DNA from: Desulfuromonadaceae bacterium
Lineage (GTDB): Bacteria; Desulfobacterota; Desulfuromonadia; Geobacterales; Pseudopelobacteraceae
Reading direction: 5' to 3'
Length of the DNA stretch: 22,022 nucleotides
NCBI GenBank assembly: GCA_028686145.1
Contig: JAQUCQ010000016.1
Span: 1-22,022 of the forward strand
Shown here: positions 15,341-22,022 of the stretch, piece after piece
How the letters are laid out: the number at the start of each line of letters is the position of its first letter
Numbering within the stretch: the stretch's first letter is position 1
Program-made: the position numbers and the translations under genes
Notes under the pieces: generated by a model
What the model saw: the letters and a program-made list of their open reading frames with translations, nothing else
What the model was told of the DNA's origin: nothing
The model's database searches: none

Positions 15341-18154
15341 ATGCCGGTCTCATCTCGTTTTAAAGATTTCCAAGCCGCCATTGCTGTCTACGGTAAAGAG
15401 AATCTCGGAGAGCTGCTGTATGCCTTAACCGAAAACGTCAAGCAGCTGTCGGGGAGCGAACAAATCCGCATCTACCTGGAAGACCTGACGCGCGGGGCTC
15501 TCACGTGTGTCCATGCCACCGGCCCACTTGGAAAAGAGCTTATCGAGACAACCTTTCCGATATTTTCAAAGGAAGCGATCGTTTCTAACGTGTTTGTCAG
15601 GCAGCTTCCGCTTGATTTCAAGCTTTCCGGAACGAACAAGAATTCCGATGATCACAAATATGCCATTCGCTTCAGGTTCCGCTCCAGCTACGTAATGCCG
15701 ATTGTCAGCATGGGAAAGTCGATCGGAGTGCTCTGTGTCGACCAAGACAACGTCGGTACACTGTTGAGCAGCCCGATAAAAATTCAACTGGCTGAACTGG
15801 CCGATATTATTGCTGAGCCGCTTGACCAGGCGAGGATATACCACCAGCAAGTCCATTTGGCTCGGCATCTCGAGAAGTTCAAAGCGCGTGAGGCAGCCGG
15901 CATGATGGTACGATCTGCAGTGAAACTCATTGAGAAGGTTTCTCTTGCTGCAGTGCTGGTGCCGACCCATCAGGACGGCGTTGCCGGTGCCCTGGAAAAT
16001 ATTGCCAGCTATTCAGCTGATGAGAATCTGAAAAAAGAGTATGACCTGCTGGGAGCACTGGATCTTCGCAAGGGTATGTCGCTAATTTCCAATTATATCA
16101 ACGATCAGGGGCTGATTACTGACGACCGCCTGTTAAAGCCGCTTTTTATCCCCGATTTAACACAGCACAACCTGCAGAAACGGGCATTGACTGAATCACT
16201 GGAGCTTCGCTCGCTCTACGTTGTGCCGCGTTTTGATCCTGAAACCCGGCGTATAATCTGCCTGCTTAATTATTACTCTCATGAATTGTATCAGTTCAAT
16301 GATTTTGAAATGGGGTTGCTGCAGACTCATGCAGAAATGGTCGAAAAGGTTATCAGTGAAGTTGGTGGAGAACATCTTGAAATCCGGGTGCTCTCCGAAA
16401 TCAGTGATCTCCTGAATGAGCGGACTGAAAGCCTGCAGCCATTTTTAACCAGAGTTCTTTCCAAGGCAACCGAATTGATTGGCGCCGATACCGGCAGCAT
16501 CGCTGTTGTCGTTGAACGGGATGGCACCAAGTGGCTGGTGGTAGAGAACGAGAACGGTACCATTATTGGTGCCAAAAACAAGGAGTGGCTGAAAAAATAT
16601 ATTCCACCACTCGTTGTCGGCGGCAGTGAGCTGCCAAAGGAATCACGGAGTCTGACAGGGTTCGTCGCATTTACCAAGCAGTCAAAAATAACTCCTCGTG
16701 TTGAGGCGGAGCTTCAAGGGGAAGGGTTCCATCGCTCAATCAGCGCCCTCCTGAAAAGCGAAATCGCTGTGCCAATCATCTGTGATGACGAAGTTATCGC
16801 CGTTATCTGCCTCAATTCACTGCAGTACGATTATTTTCGTGAGGAGCATCGCCGTTTATTACAAGTCATTGGCTCCTTGACGGCACGCCACATATCTGAT
16901 CTGCAGCGTATCGAAAGACTTCAGGGTGAAGTAAATCGGCTCACAACAGATGTCGCCTACAAGGACCCCCACGTCTCTTCATATCGACTGGGTAACATCA
17001 TTGGCAACAGTCCAAAATCACAGGAGATCGTTGATTTTATCAACACTGTTTCGCCACCACTCTTTAATCGTATCGTATTCTGGTCGCGTAACGTTTTGCA
17101 GGAGGCGACCATCGGGCTCCCCTCAATCCTGGTAACCGGCCAGACCGGGTCCGGCAAGGAATTCTTCTTTAATAACCTGTACAACAAACTTAATGAACTG
17201 TATCGCCGCACTATTAACCCCAGTGGGGAACTGCCGGTAAAAAAAACAAACATAGCAGCCTATTCGGGTGATTTAACCTATTCAGAGCTGTTTGGGCACA
17301 AAAAAGGAGCTTTTACCGGAGCCTATACCGATCGACGTGGAATTTTAGAAGAGACCATCGGCGGCATCGTCTTTCTTGATGAAATTGGTGATGCCGATCC
17401 CAAAACCCAGGTGCAACTGCTGCGGTTTCTCGACAATGGCGGTTTCATGAGGCTCGGAGAAAATACCGAACGCTACAGCAGGGTTCTGCTCGTTGCAGCC
17501 ACCAACAAAAATCTGACCGATGAGATCGCTTCGGGCCGCTTCCGCGAAGATCTTTACCACCGGCTCTCAGAACTTTCCATACGCCTACCGTCACTGAATG
17601 AGCGCCGCGAAGATATTCCTGATTTATCGGTCCATTTTCTGGGTAAACTTTACCGTACCTACCGTGCCGAAAATGAAACGGAGGAACAACCACCGTATCT
17701 GAATGAAGAAGCTAAAGATATCCTCAAGCGCCACAATTACAATGGCAACATCCGTGAGCTGCGCAGTATTTTGTTGCGAGCCCTGTTCTTCAGACGAAAG
17801 AGTCTCATAACCGGTGAAGCAATCAGGGAAGCCATTGCTGGGACAGGACGCTTGGAGGTGCGGCAAAAACCGTCGGTCGTCCATGATCTTGATGACCAGT
17901 TGGCAGGAGAAATACTATCGAAGATTGCTGGAGGTGGTGATTTTTGGTCAGATATTTACGAACCGTTCTCACAAAACGATATCTCACGCGAAACGGTGCG
18001 GTTAGTCATTGAGAAAGCGCGCACCAAGGCTGGCAAGACTTTGCCGGCTGTAGCGCACTATCTTAAGGCTGTTGTCGATGGCCTGGAAAAAGGAGAGGAA
18101 CAACGCCAATTGTTCCGATTCAAGAATTTTTTATACAAGACCGTAAAAATATAA
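15341..18154 (+). CDS. Sigma-54-dependent transcriptional activator with three GAF-like domains
   Basis: This 937-residue enhancer-binding protein should activate RNA polymerase bound to sigma-54. Residues 1-530 contain what I read as three GAF-like sensor domains (about 10-185, 190-345, 350-530), followed by a short coiled segment. The AAA+ domain has Walker A (GQTGSGKE, 600-607), the sigma-54-contacting GAFTGA loop (656-661), Walker B ending in D680-E681, and the arginine-finger region FREDLYHRL. All are intact. No receiver domain is present, so control is by ligand or redox through GAF. The C-terminus (about 880-937) has a helix-turn-helix-like segment with an unusually long spacer and an RFKNFLYK end, differing from the standard Fis domain. 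I chose the ATG at 15341, after GGGGG; a TTG at 15275 is also possible. Targets are unknown; flgM lies upstream. Confidence 0.86.
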   Translation: MPVSSRFKDFQAAIAVYGKENLGELLYALTENVKQLSGSEQIRIYLEDLTRGALTCVHATGPLGKELIETTFPIFSKEAIVSNVFVRQLPLDFKLSGTNKNSDDHKYAIRFRFRSSYVMPIVSMGKSIGVLCVDQDNVGTLLSSPIKIQLAELADIIAEPLDQARIYHQQVHLARHLEKFKAREAAGMMVRSAVKLIEKVSLAAVLVPTHQDGVAGALENIASYSADENLKKEYDLLGALDLRKGMSLISNYINDQGLITDDRLLKPLFIPDLTQHNLQKRALTESLELRSLYVVPRFDPETRRIICLLNYYSHELYQFNDFEMGLLQTHAEMVEKVISEVGGEHLEIRVLSEISDLLNERTESLQPFLTRVLSKATELIGADTGSIAVVVERDGTKWLVVENENGTIIGAKNKEWLKKYIPPLVVGGSELPKESRSLTGFVAFTKQSKITPRVEAELQGEGFHRSISALLKSEIAVPIICDDEVIAVICLNSLQYDYFREEHRRLLQVIGSLTARHISDLQRIERLQGEVNRLTTDVAYKDPHVSSYRLGNIIGNSPKSQEIVDFINTVSPPLFNRIVFWSRNVLQEATIGLPSILVTGQTGSGKEFFFNNLYNKLNELYRRTINPSGELPVKKTNIAAYSGDLTYSELFGHKKGAFTGAYTDRRGILEETIGGIVFLDEIGDADPKTQVQLLRFLDNGGFMRLGENTERYSRVLLVAATNKNLTDEIASGRFREDLYHRLSELSIRLPSLNERREDIPDLSVHFLGKLYRTYRAENETEEQPPYLNEEAKDILKRHNYNGNIRELRSILLRALFFRRKSLITGEAIREAIAGTGRLEVRQKPSVVHDLDDQLAGEILSKIAGGGDFWSDIYEPFSQNDISRETVRLVIEKARTKAGKTLPAVAHYLKAVVDGLEKGEEQRQLFRFKNFLYKTVKI

Positions 18155-18168
18155 AGCACCATTATGAC

Positions 18169-18202
18169 AAAGGCCTGACAGGTTACTACCCGTCAGGCCT
18201 TT
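18169..18202. terminator. Hairpin terminator between convergent genes
   Basis: A perfect 11-bp stem (arms 18169-18179 and 18192-18202, AAAGGCCTGAC type) with a 12-base loop lies 15 bases after the sigma-54 activator stop and 49 bases after the leuA stop. The stem begins with AAA and ends with TTT, so it can act in both directions, though the T runs are short. Confidence 0.75.
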
Positions 18203-18250
18203 GAATTATTCTAGCATTTTATGTAACGTCTTGGTTGTCCGGTACTCAAG

Positions 18251-19804
18251 TCAGACCGCGTCTGTTAGACGTTTTTGTTTATTGTTCAAACGATTGAGAG
18301 CGTGGATGTACGCCTTGGCCGAGGCAACGATAATATCGGTTGAAGCCCCTTTGCCGACAGCAGTCTGGTCTCCTTCACTTACCCTCACGGTGACTTCACC
18401 CTGTGCATCAGTGCCGCCGGTAATAGAGCCAACATTATACTGCGTAAGCTTTGCCTTGGACTTCGTCAGTTTTTTGATAGCCTTGAACGTTGAATCAACC
18501 GGTCCATCCCCAAGTTCCGCGGTACGCACGGTGACGCCGTTAATTTCCATCTGAACGGTCGCCGTTGCCACAGCAAAAGAGCCGCACGTGACGGTGACAT
18601 GATCCAGTTTGTACAGGTCTTCTTCCCGAACTTCATCAGAGACAATTGCATCCAGATCTTCGTCAAAAATTTCTTTTTTCAAATCAGCCAATTCCTTGAA
18701 CCTGTCAAAGGTGCGCTGGAATTTTTCGTCATCCAGGTCGTGACCTAATTCAACAAGACGTTTGCGCAGCGCGTGATGGCCAGAATGCTTACCAAGCACA
18801 ATGGCACTTGCCGAGAGGCCGACCGATTCAGGAGTCATTATTTCATAGGTAGTTTTTTCCATCAGCATACCGTGCTGGTGAATCCCCGCCTCATGGGCGA
18901 AGGCATTCGCACCCACGATAGATTTATTCGGCTGCACTGCTATTCCGGTGACCATGGTTAACAAACGGCTGGCTGGCGTAAGCTGTTCAGTTACCACGTT
19001 GGTTGCAAAAGGAAGAATGTCTCCCCGGGTTTTCAGGATCATGACAAATTCTTCCAGTGAACAGTTCCCTGCCCGCTCGCCGATGCCGTTGATCGTACAC
19101 TCCACCTGACCAGCACCTGCCTGTATGGCAGAGATCGAGTTGGCAACCGACAACCCAAGATCGTTATGACAGTGAACCGAAATGATCGCCTTGTCGATAT
19201 TCGGTACGTTTTCCTTGAGATAGCTGATGATATTGAAATATTCAAAGGGGATGGTATACCCCACCGTATCCGGGATATTGACGGTTGTTGCTCCCGCAGC
19301 AATGACAGCTTCGACAACTTCGGCAAGGAACGGCAAACGGGTGCGAACGGCATCCTCGCAGGAGAATTCAACATTGGGCGTATATGAAGCAGCGCGCTTG
19401 ACTGCCTTTATTGCTGAAGCAAGGACTTTGGCCGGTTCCATCTGCAGCTTGTATTTCATATGGATGTCAGAGGTGGCGATAAAAGTATGAATTCGCCCCT
19501 TCTCACCGGCATATTTAAGCGCTTCCCAGGCACGATCAATATCTTTTTCGCTTGAACGGCACAGCCCCGCAATTTCAGGACCTTTAATGCTCTGAGCTAT
19601 CTTTTTAACCGCTTCGAAATCCCCCTCGGATGCAATTGGAAAACCGGCCTCAATAACATCAACATTCAGCTTCTGCAGCTGTTTGGCGATCCGCAATTTT
19701 TCTTCAATGTTCATGCTGTTACCTGGTGCCTGTTCCCCATCCCTCAGGGTCGTATCAAAAATTCTGATAATCTTGCGGTCATCTTTCTTCGCTGCTTTTG
19801 CCAT
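18251..19804 (-). CDS. leuA: 2-Isopropylmalate synthase
   Basis: LeuA condenses 2-ketoisovalerate with acetyl-CoA, the first committed step of leucine synthesis. The 517-residue protein has the long form: a TIM-barrel catalytic domain (about 10-280), a linker, and a C-terminal LeuA_dimer regulatory domain (about 370-510) where leucine binds for feedback inhibition. The TTLRDGEQ motif is at residues 18-25 (R21, D22). Metal ligands H211 and H213 are in HCHNDLG and N247 is in GERAGNCS, with the usual spacing. The GEQAPG-SM variant of the motif suits LeuA rather than citramalate synthase. The ATG follows AAGGGGG. The gene stands alone, behind a leucine T-box leader, without other leu or ilv genes in view. 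Confidence 0.92.
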   Translation of the reverse strand: MAKAAKKDDRKIIRIFDTTLRDGEQAPGNSMNIEEKLRIAKQLQKLNVDVIEAGFPIASEGDFEAVKKIAQSIKGPEIAGLCRSSEKDIDRAWEALKYAGEKGRIHTFIATSDIHMKYKLQMEPAKVLASAIKAVKRAASYTPNVEFSCEDAVRTRLPFLAEVVEAVIAAGATTVNIPDTVGYTIPFEYFNIISYLKENVPNIDKAIISVHCHNDLGLSVANSISAIQAGAGQVECTINGIGERAGNCSLEEFVMILKTRGDILPFATNVVTEQLTPASRLLTMVTGIAVQPNKSIVGANAFAHEAGIHQHGMLMEKTTYEIMTPESVGLSASAIVLGKHSGHHALRKRLVELGHDLDDEKFQRTFDRFKELADLKKEIFDEDLDAIVSDEVREEDLYKLDHVTVTCGSFAVATATVQMEINGVTVRTAELGDGPVDSTFKAIKKLTKSKAKLTQYNVGSITGGTDAQGEVTVRVSEGDQTAVGKGASTDIIVASAKAYIHALNRLNNKQKRLTDAV

Positions 19805-19865
19805 TGTCAGTCCCCCTTTCTGTGTGCTTCACATTGCGCTTCTTTTGCATATTTTAATCAGCTGA

Positions 19866-20104
19866 ATAAAAAAAACCTCCACCCCATATTTGGGGCAGAG
19901 GTTTTGAACCATCCGCGGTACCACCCAATTCGCCTTAAAATCAGGCCTTCATACGCCTTTAACGCAGGCTTACGACTCTGACTACCTATTCACCAGAGCG
20001 GCTCCAAGGCGAGTTCACCACAATGCTTACCGGTTTGCACCAGCCACCGGCTCTCTGAAAAGCACGTAAATGGTTACTACTCCTCTTCATTGCCTTTACG
20101 ATTT
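19866..20104 (-). promoter_or_regulatory. Leucine T-box riboswitch upstream of leuA
   Basis: The leader has the T-box signature GGTGGTACCGCGG (19925-19913), whose UGGU bulge would pair with the ACCA end of a tRNA with discriminator A. Stem I is closed by AAGG/CCTT. Its 5' strand is followed by a GAGGAGTAGTA loop like the AGTA motif, and its 3' side carries GAACTCG, so the specifier is CUC (20013-20011), a leucine codon. A GAGAGCCGGTGGCTGGTG stretch forms the apical part. Uncharged leucine tRNA would bind and favour the antiterminator, switching on leuA. T-boxes are mainly known from Gram-positive bacteria but are also reported for leuA in Geobacter-type Deltaproteobacteria. Confidence 0.93.
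19867..19903 (-). terminator. Intrinsic terminator of the leuA T-box leader
   Basis: On the minus strand a 12-bp stem (arms 19903-19892 and 19885-19874, two G-T wobbles) with a 6-base loop is followed by a run of eight T. In the T-box mechanism it forms when leucine tRNA is charged, and stops transcription before leuA. Confidence 0.9.
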
Positions 20105-20109
20105 CTGAC

Positions 20110-20139
20110 ATAGTAGAAAAGTTGACCTCTTAATGTCAA
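20110..20139 (-). promoter_or_regulatory. Sigma-70 promoter of the leuA T-box leader
   Basis: TTGACA (20139-20134) and TACTAT (20115-20110) are 18 bases apart on the minus strand, close to the housekeeping consensus. The start would be near 20103, just before stem I of the T-box. The -35 box lies inside the 7-bp inverted repeat 20125-20144. Confidence 0.75.
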
Positions 20140-20144
20140 GAGGT
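20125..20144 (-). repeat. Inverted repeat overlapping the leuA -35 box
   Basis: ACCTCTT (20125-20131) and AAGAGGT (20138-20144) are a perfect 7-bp inverted repeat with a 6-base loop, 15 bases after the peroxiredoxin stop. On the minus strand it is followed by CAACTTTTC, so it may be a weak terminator for the peroxiredoxin gene or an operator at the leuA promoter. Confidence 0.5.
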
Positions 20145-20158
20145 TTTAAAAACAATTT

Positions 20159-20755
20159 TTATTTCGAGTGCTTGGCCAAATAAGAAGCAACGCCCTCGGC
20201 GGTCGGTTTCATGGCATCATCACCCTGTTTCCAGTTAGCTGGGCAGACATCACCATGTGTTTCGTGAAACTGGAGAGCATCAACCATACGGAGAGCTTCT
20301 TCAACGTTACGCCCCAACGGCAGGTCATTAATCACCGAGTGGCGCACAACACCTTTGGTATCGATCAGGAACAGACCACGCAAGGCAACTGAACCGCCAA
20401 AGAGAATTCCGTAGGCTTTAGAGATTTCCTTATTGAGGTCTTCGACCAGCGGATATTTGATATCTCCGATACCGCCATTTTCAATGGCAGTATTTTTCCA
20501 GGCCAGATGTGTAAATTTAGAGTCAACAGAAACACCAATGAGTTCACAATTTTTTTCTTTAAATTCTGCAACTTTTTTATTGAAGGCAAGGATTTCAGAT
20601 GGACAGACAAAGGTGAAGTCCAATGGATAAAAAAACAGCACCACATATTTACCTTTCAGTGCTGAAAGAGTTACGGTACCGAAACTGTTGTCGGGCATTA
20701 CTGCACTTGCAGTAAAATCTGGGGCTTCCTTTGTTACAAGAGTTGTAAGACACAT
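20159..20755 (-). CDS. Typical 2-Cys peroxiredoxin (AhpC/Prx1 type)
   Basis: This cytoplasmic thiol peroxidase reduces hydrogen peroxide and organic peroxides. The 198-residue product has the peroxidatic cysteine C51 in DFTFVCPSE and the resolving cysteine C171 in HGDVCPANW, with the PLDFTFVCP catalytic loop intact. A GGIG motif is present, but the C-terminus ends in EGVASYLAKHSK without the YF motif that makes eukaryotic enzymes easy to over-oxidise. The ATG at 20755 follows AAGGAGA by eight bases. It has its own promoter. No AhpF or thioredoxin gene is nearby, so its reductant is unknown. Confidence 0.93.
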   Translation of the reverse strand: MCLTTLVTKEAPDFTASAVMPDNSFGTVTLSALKGKYVVLFFYPLDFTFVCPSEILAFNKKVAEFKEKNCELIGVSVDSKFTHLAWKNTAIENGGIGDIKYPLVEDLNKEISKAYGILFGGSVALRGLFLIDTKGVVRHSVINDLPLGRNVEEALRMVDALQFHETHGDVCPANWKQGDDAMKPTAEGVASYLAKHSK

Positions 20756-20800
20756 TGGTTCGTTCTCCTTAAATTTTAAAAAGTAAAAGCTGATGGGAAT

Positions 20801-20829
20801 GTAATACCAGCCAAACTTTCACTTGTCAA
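20801..20829 (-). promoter_or_regulatory. Sigma-70 promoter for the peroxiredoxin gene
   Basis: TTGACA (20829-20824) and TATTAC (20806-20801) are 17 bases apart on the minus strand, about 45 bases before the peroxiredoxin ATG. The -35 box is perfect and the -10 box close to consensus. Upstream is a short direct repeat of AAAGACTA. Confidence 0.7.
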
Positions 20830-20856
20830 GAGGATAAAAATAGTCTTTTAGTCTTT

Positions 20857-22022
20857 TTACAGGTACGGCGCAAAAAGGTGGCAAAAACTATCGCGCAGTT
20901 TTATCGGCAGAGATCTGCTTTCCAGCTTTTCCATAGTGATTTCCTGAGTCAAGATAATTGCACGTTCGAAATGCGCTTTCACACGTGAGGCGAAAGCTGA
21001 GTCATACACGCTCAAATTCAACTCAAAATTAAGTCTCAGACTACGGGCGTCAAGATTGGCCGACCCGATCAATGTCCATACGTCATCGATCAGCATGAGC
21101 TTGGTATGAACGAACGGTGGAGGCTGGTAATAAACCCTGATGCCACTGGCGACAAGTTCCCACAAAAGAGACTGACAGGCCCACTTGACAAAAGGAAGAT
21201 TGTTACATCCCGGCAGCACTATCCGCACATCAACGCCACGCAGACTAGCCGTTATCAGCGCCGAGATCAGAGATCTGTCAGGAATGAAGTAAGGGGTCAT
21301 AATGCAGACAGTGCGGTCTGCACAAGAAAGCGCCCCCATTATAAGTTGCTCCAGTTTACGAAACTCCTTGTCGGGCCCATCGCTGATGCAGCGCACAACG
21401 GCGCTTCCCTGTGCATCGATTGGCGGGAAAAAAAGTGGTGCATCCAGACGCTCGCCGGTTACAAAAAACCAGTCTTCAAGAAAAGTGCGTTGCAGGTCGG
21501 CGACAACCGGTCCATGTACCGAAAATTGAATATCAAGCAATACCTCGTCCGGAGCCGCGGTTGCCAGAACGTGCTTTCCCCGGATATTCATGCCGCCGGT
21601 AAAAGCTTCTCGCCCATCGATAACCAATAGTTTTCTATGATTGCGAAGATTGATGTAGGCGCCTTGCCGCATCGGCAGATAGCGTTCCAAATGCACCTGC
21701 GTGCCTTTAAAAGCTTTGGTAGGGGAGACTTTGCTGTACTTTTCTCCGAGTGCATCAATAATGATCCTCACCGCCACACCTCGACCGGCAGCTTCGCTAA
21801 GATGGGCAACAAAATCGGCGCCGATGCCATCGGCGTCAAAGATGTAACTGGTGAGGTTGATACTTCTTTTCGCGCGGCGAATGGCGGCGAGCATGGCAGG
21901 ATAGGCATTGTCACCGTTTTCGAGCATCTCTATCCTATTGCCGCCCCTCAGAGCAGTGGTAACGATGCGGTTTCCCAGTACACGAAGATCCTGAAGATGA
22001 GAAGCCGCCACTGGAAGCAGGA
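20857..22022 (-). CDS. Cardiolipin synthase, phospholipase D family (N-terminus beyond window)
   Basis: This membrane-linked enzyme should join two phosphatidylglycerol molecules into cardiolipin. Two HxKxxxxD catalytic motifs are seen: HRKLLVID (around 21618-21645) and HTKLMLID (around 21089-21111), each followed by the expected glycine-asparagine pattern (GGMN and GSANLDARS). The frame stays open to the right edge, so the start is outside; a GTG at 22011 is probably internal. Full-length family members usually carry one or two N-terminal membrane helices, absent from the visible part. Phosphatidylserine synthase or a general phospholipase D cannot be fully excluded, but the layout favours cardiolipin synthase. 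Confidence 0.85.
   Translation of the reverse strand, partial: LLPVAASHLQDLRVLGNRIVTTALRGGNRIEMLENGDNAYPAMLAAIRRAKRSINLTSYIFDADGIGADFVAHLSEAAGRGVAVRIIIDALGEKYSKVSPTKAFKGTQVHLERYLPMRQGAYINLRNHRKLLVIDGREAFTGGMNIRGKHVLATAAPDEVLLDIQFSVHGPVVADLQRTFLEDWFFVTGERLDAPLFFPPIDAQGSAVVRCISDGPDKEFRKLEQLIMGALSCADRTVCIMTPYFIPDRSLISALITASLRGVDVRIVLPGCNNLPFVKWACQSLLWELVASGIRVYYQPPPFVHTKLMLIDDVWTLIGSANLDARSLRLNFELNLSVYDSAFASRVKAHFERAIILTQEITMEKLESRSLPIKLRDSFCHLFAPYL

Noticed and set aside
18251..19804. Citramalate synthase (cimA) as alternative to leuA
   Set aside because: The TTLRDGEQAPGNSM motif, the leucine T-box and the LeuA-type regulatory domain all favour leuA.

Overview
The window looks like a chromosomal stretch from a Geobacter-like bacterium (Desulfuromonadota, formerly Deltaproteobacteria). 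This placement rests on gene content: a type II secretion set with a PDZ-type GspC, a protein resembling a family I associate with Geobacter (TIGR04442), FlgM, a multi-GAF sigma-54 activator, and a leucine T-box ahead of leuA. It is inference from protein families, not a measured phylogeny. Nearly all of the sequence is coding, and I see no insertion sequence, tRNA, rRNA, CRISPR array or prophage.

Left block, minus strand (1-11066). Transcription runs right to left: dapF (diaminopimelate epimerase), then gspC, gspD, gspE and gspF (inner-membrane clamp, secretin, ATPase and platform protein of a type II secretion system), then glgP (alpha-glucan phosphorylase), then a large FliK-like flagellar hook-length-control protein that runs off the left edge. 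From gspD on, junctions are tight: ATGA overlap between gspD and gspE, 20-base overlap between gspE and gspF, 10 bases between gspF and glgP, one base between glgP and the FliK-like gene. This suggests one operon joining secretion, glycogen breakdown and flagellar genes. The pseudopilin genes are absent here. The FliK-like protein holds three copies of a module of about 190-200 residues.

Middle block, plus strand (11170-18154). A gamma-class carbonic anhydrase-like protein with a good sigma-70 promoter is followed by a strong hairpin, a metallo-beta-lactamase-fold phosphodiesterase, a 612-residue uncharacterised protein, flgM (anti-sigma-28) preceded by a good candidate sigma-28 promoter, and a sigma-54-dependent activator with three GAF-like domains. 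A hairpin terminator separates this block from the convergent leuA.

Right block, minus strand (18251-22022). leuA (2-isopropylmalate synthase) sits behind a complete leucine T-box leader with its own promoter, specifier CUC and intrinsic terminator, so its expression should respond to uncharged leucine tRNA. Upstream are a typical 2-Cys peroxiredoxin with its own promoter and, at the right edge, a cardiolipin synthase truncated at its N-terminus.

Functionally, the window mixes housekeeping biosynthesis (lysine and cell wall through dapF, leucine through leuA, cardiolipin), stress defence (peroxiredoxin), protein export, and parts of flagellar control (FliK-like ruler, FlgM, a sigma-54 activator). 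The most interesting points are the triplicated FliK-like protein in a secretion operon, the uncharacterised 612-residue protein next to flgM, the sigma-28-like promoter, and the T-box with an overlapping palindrome at its promoter.
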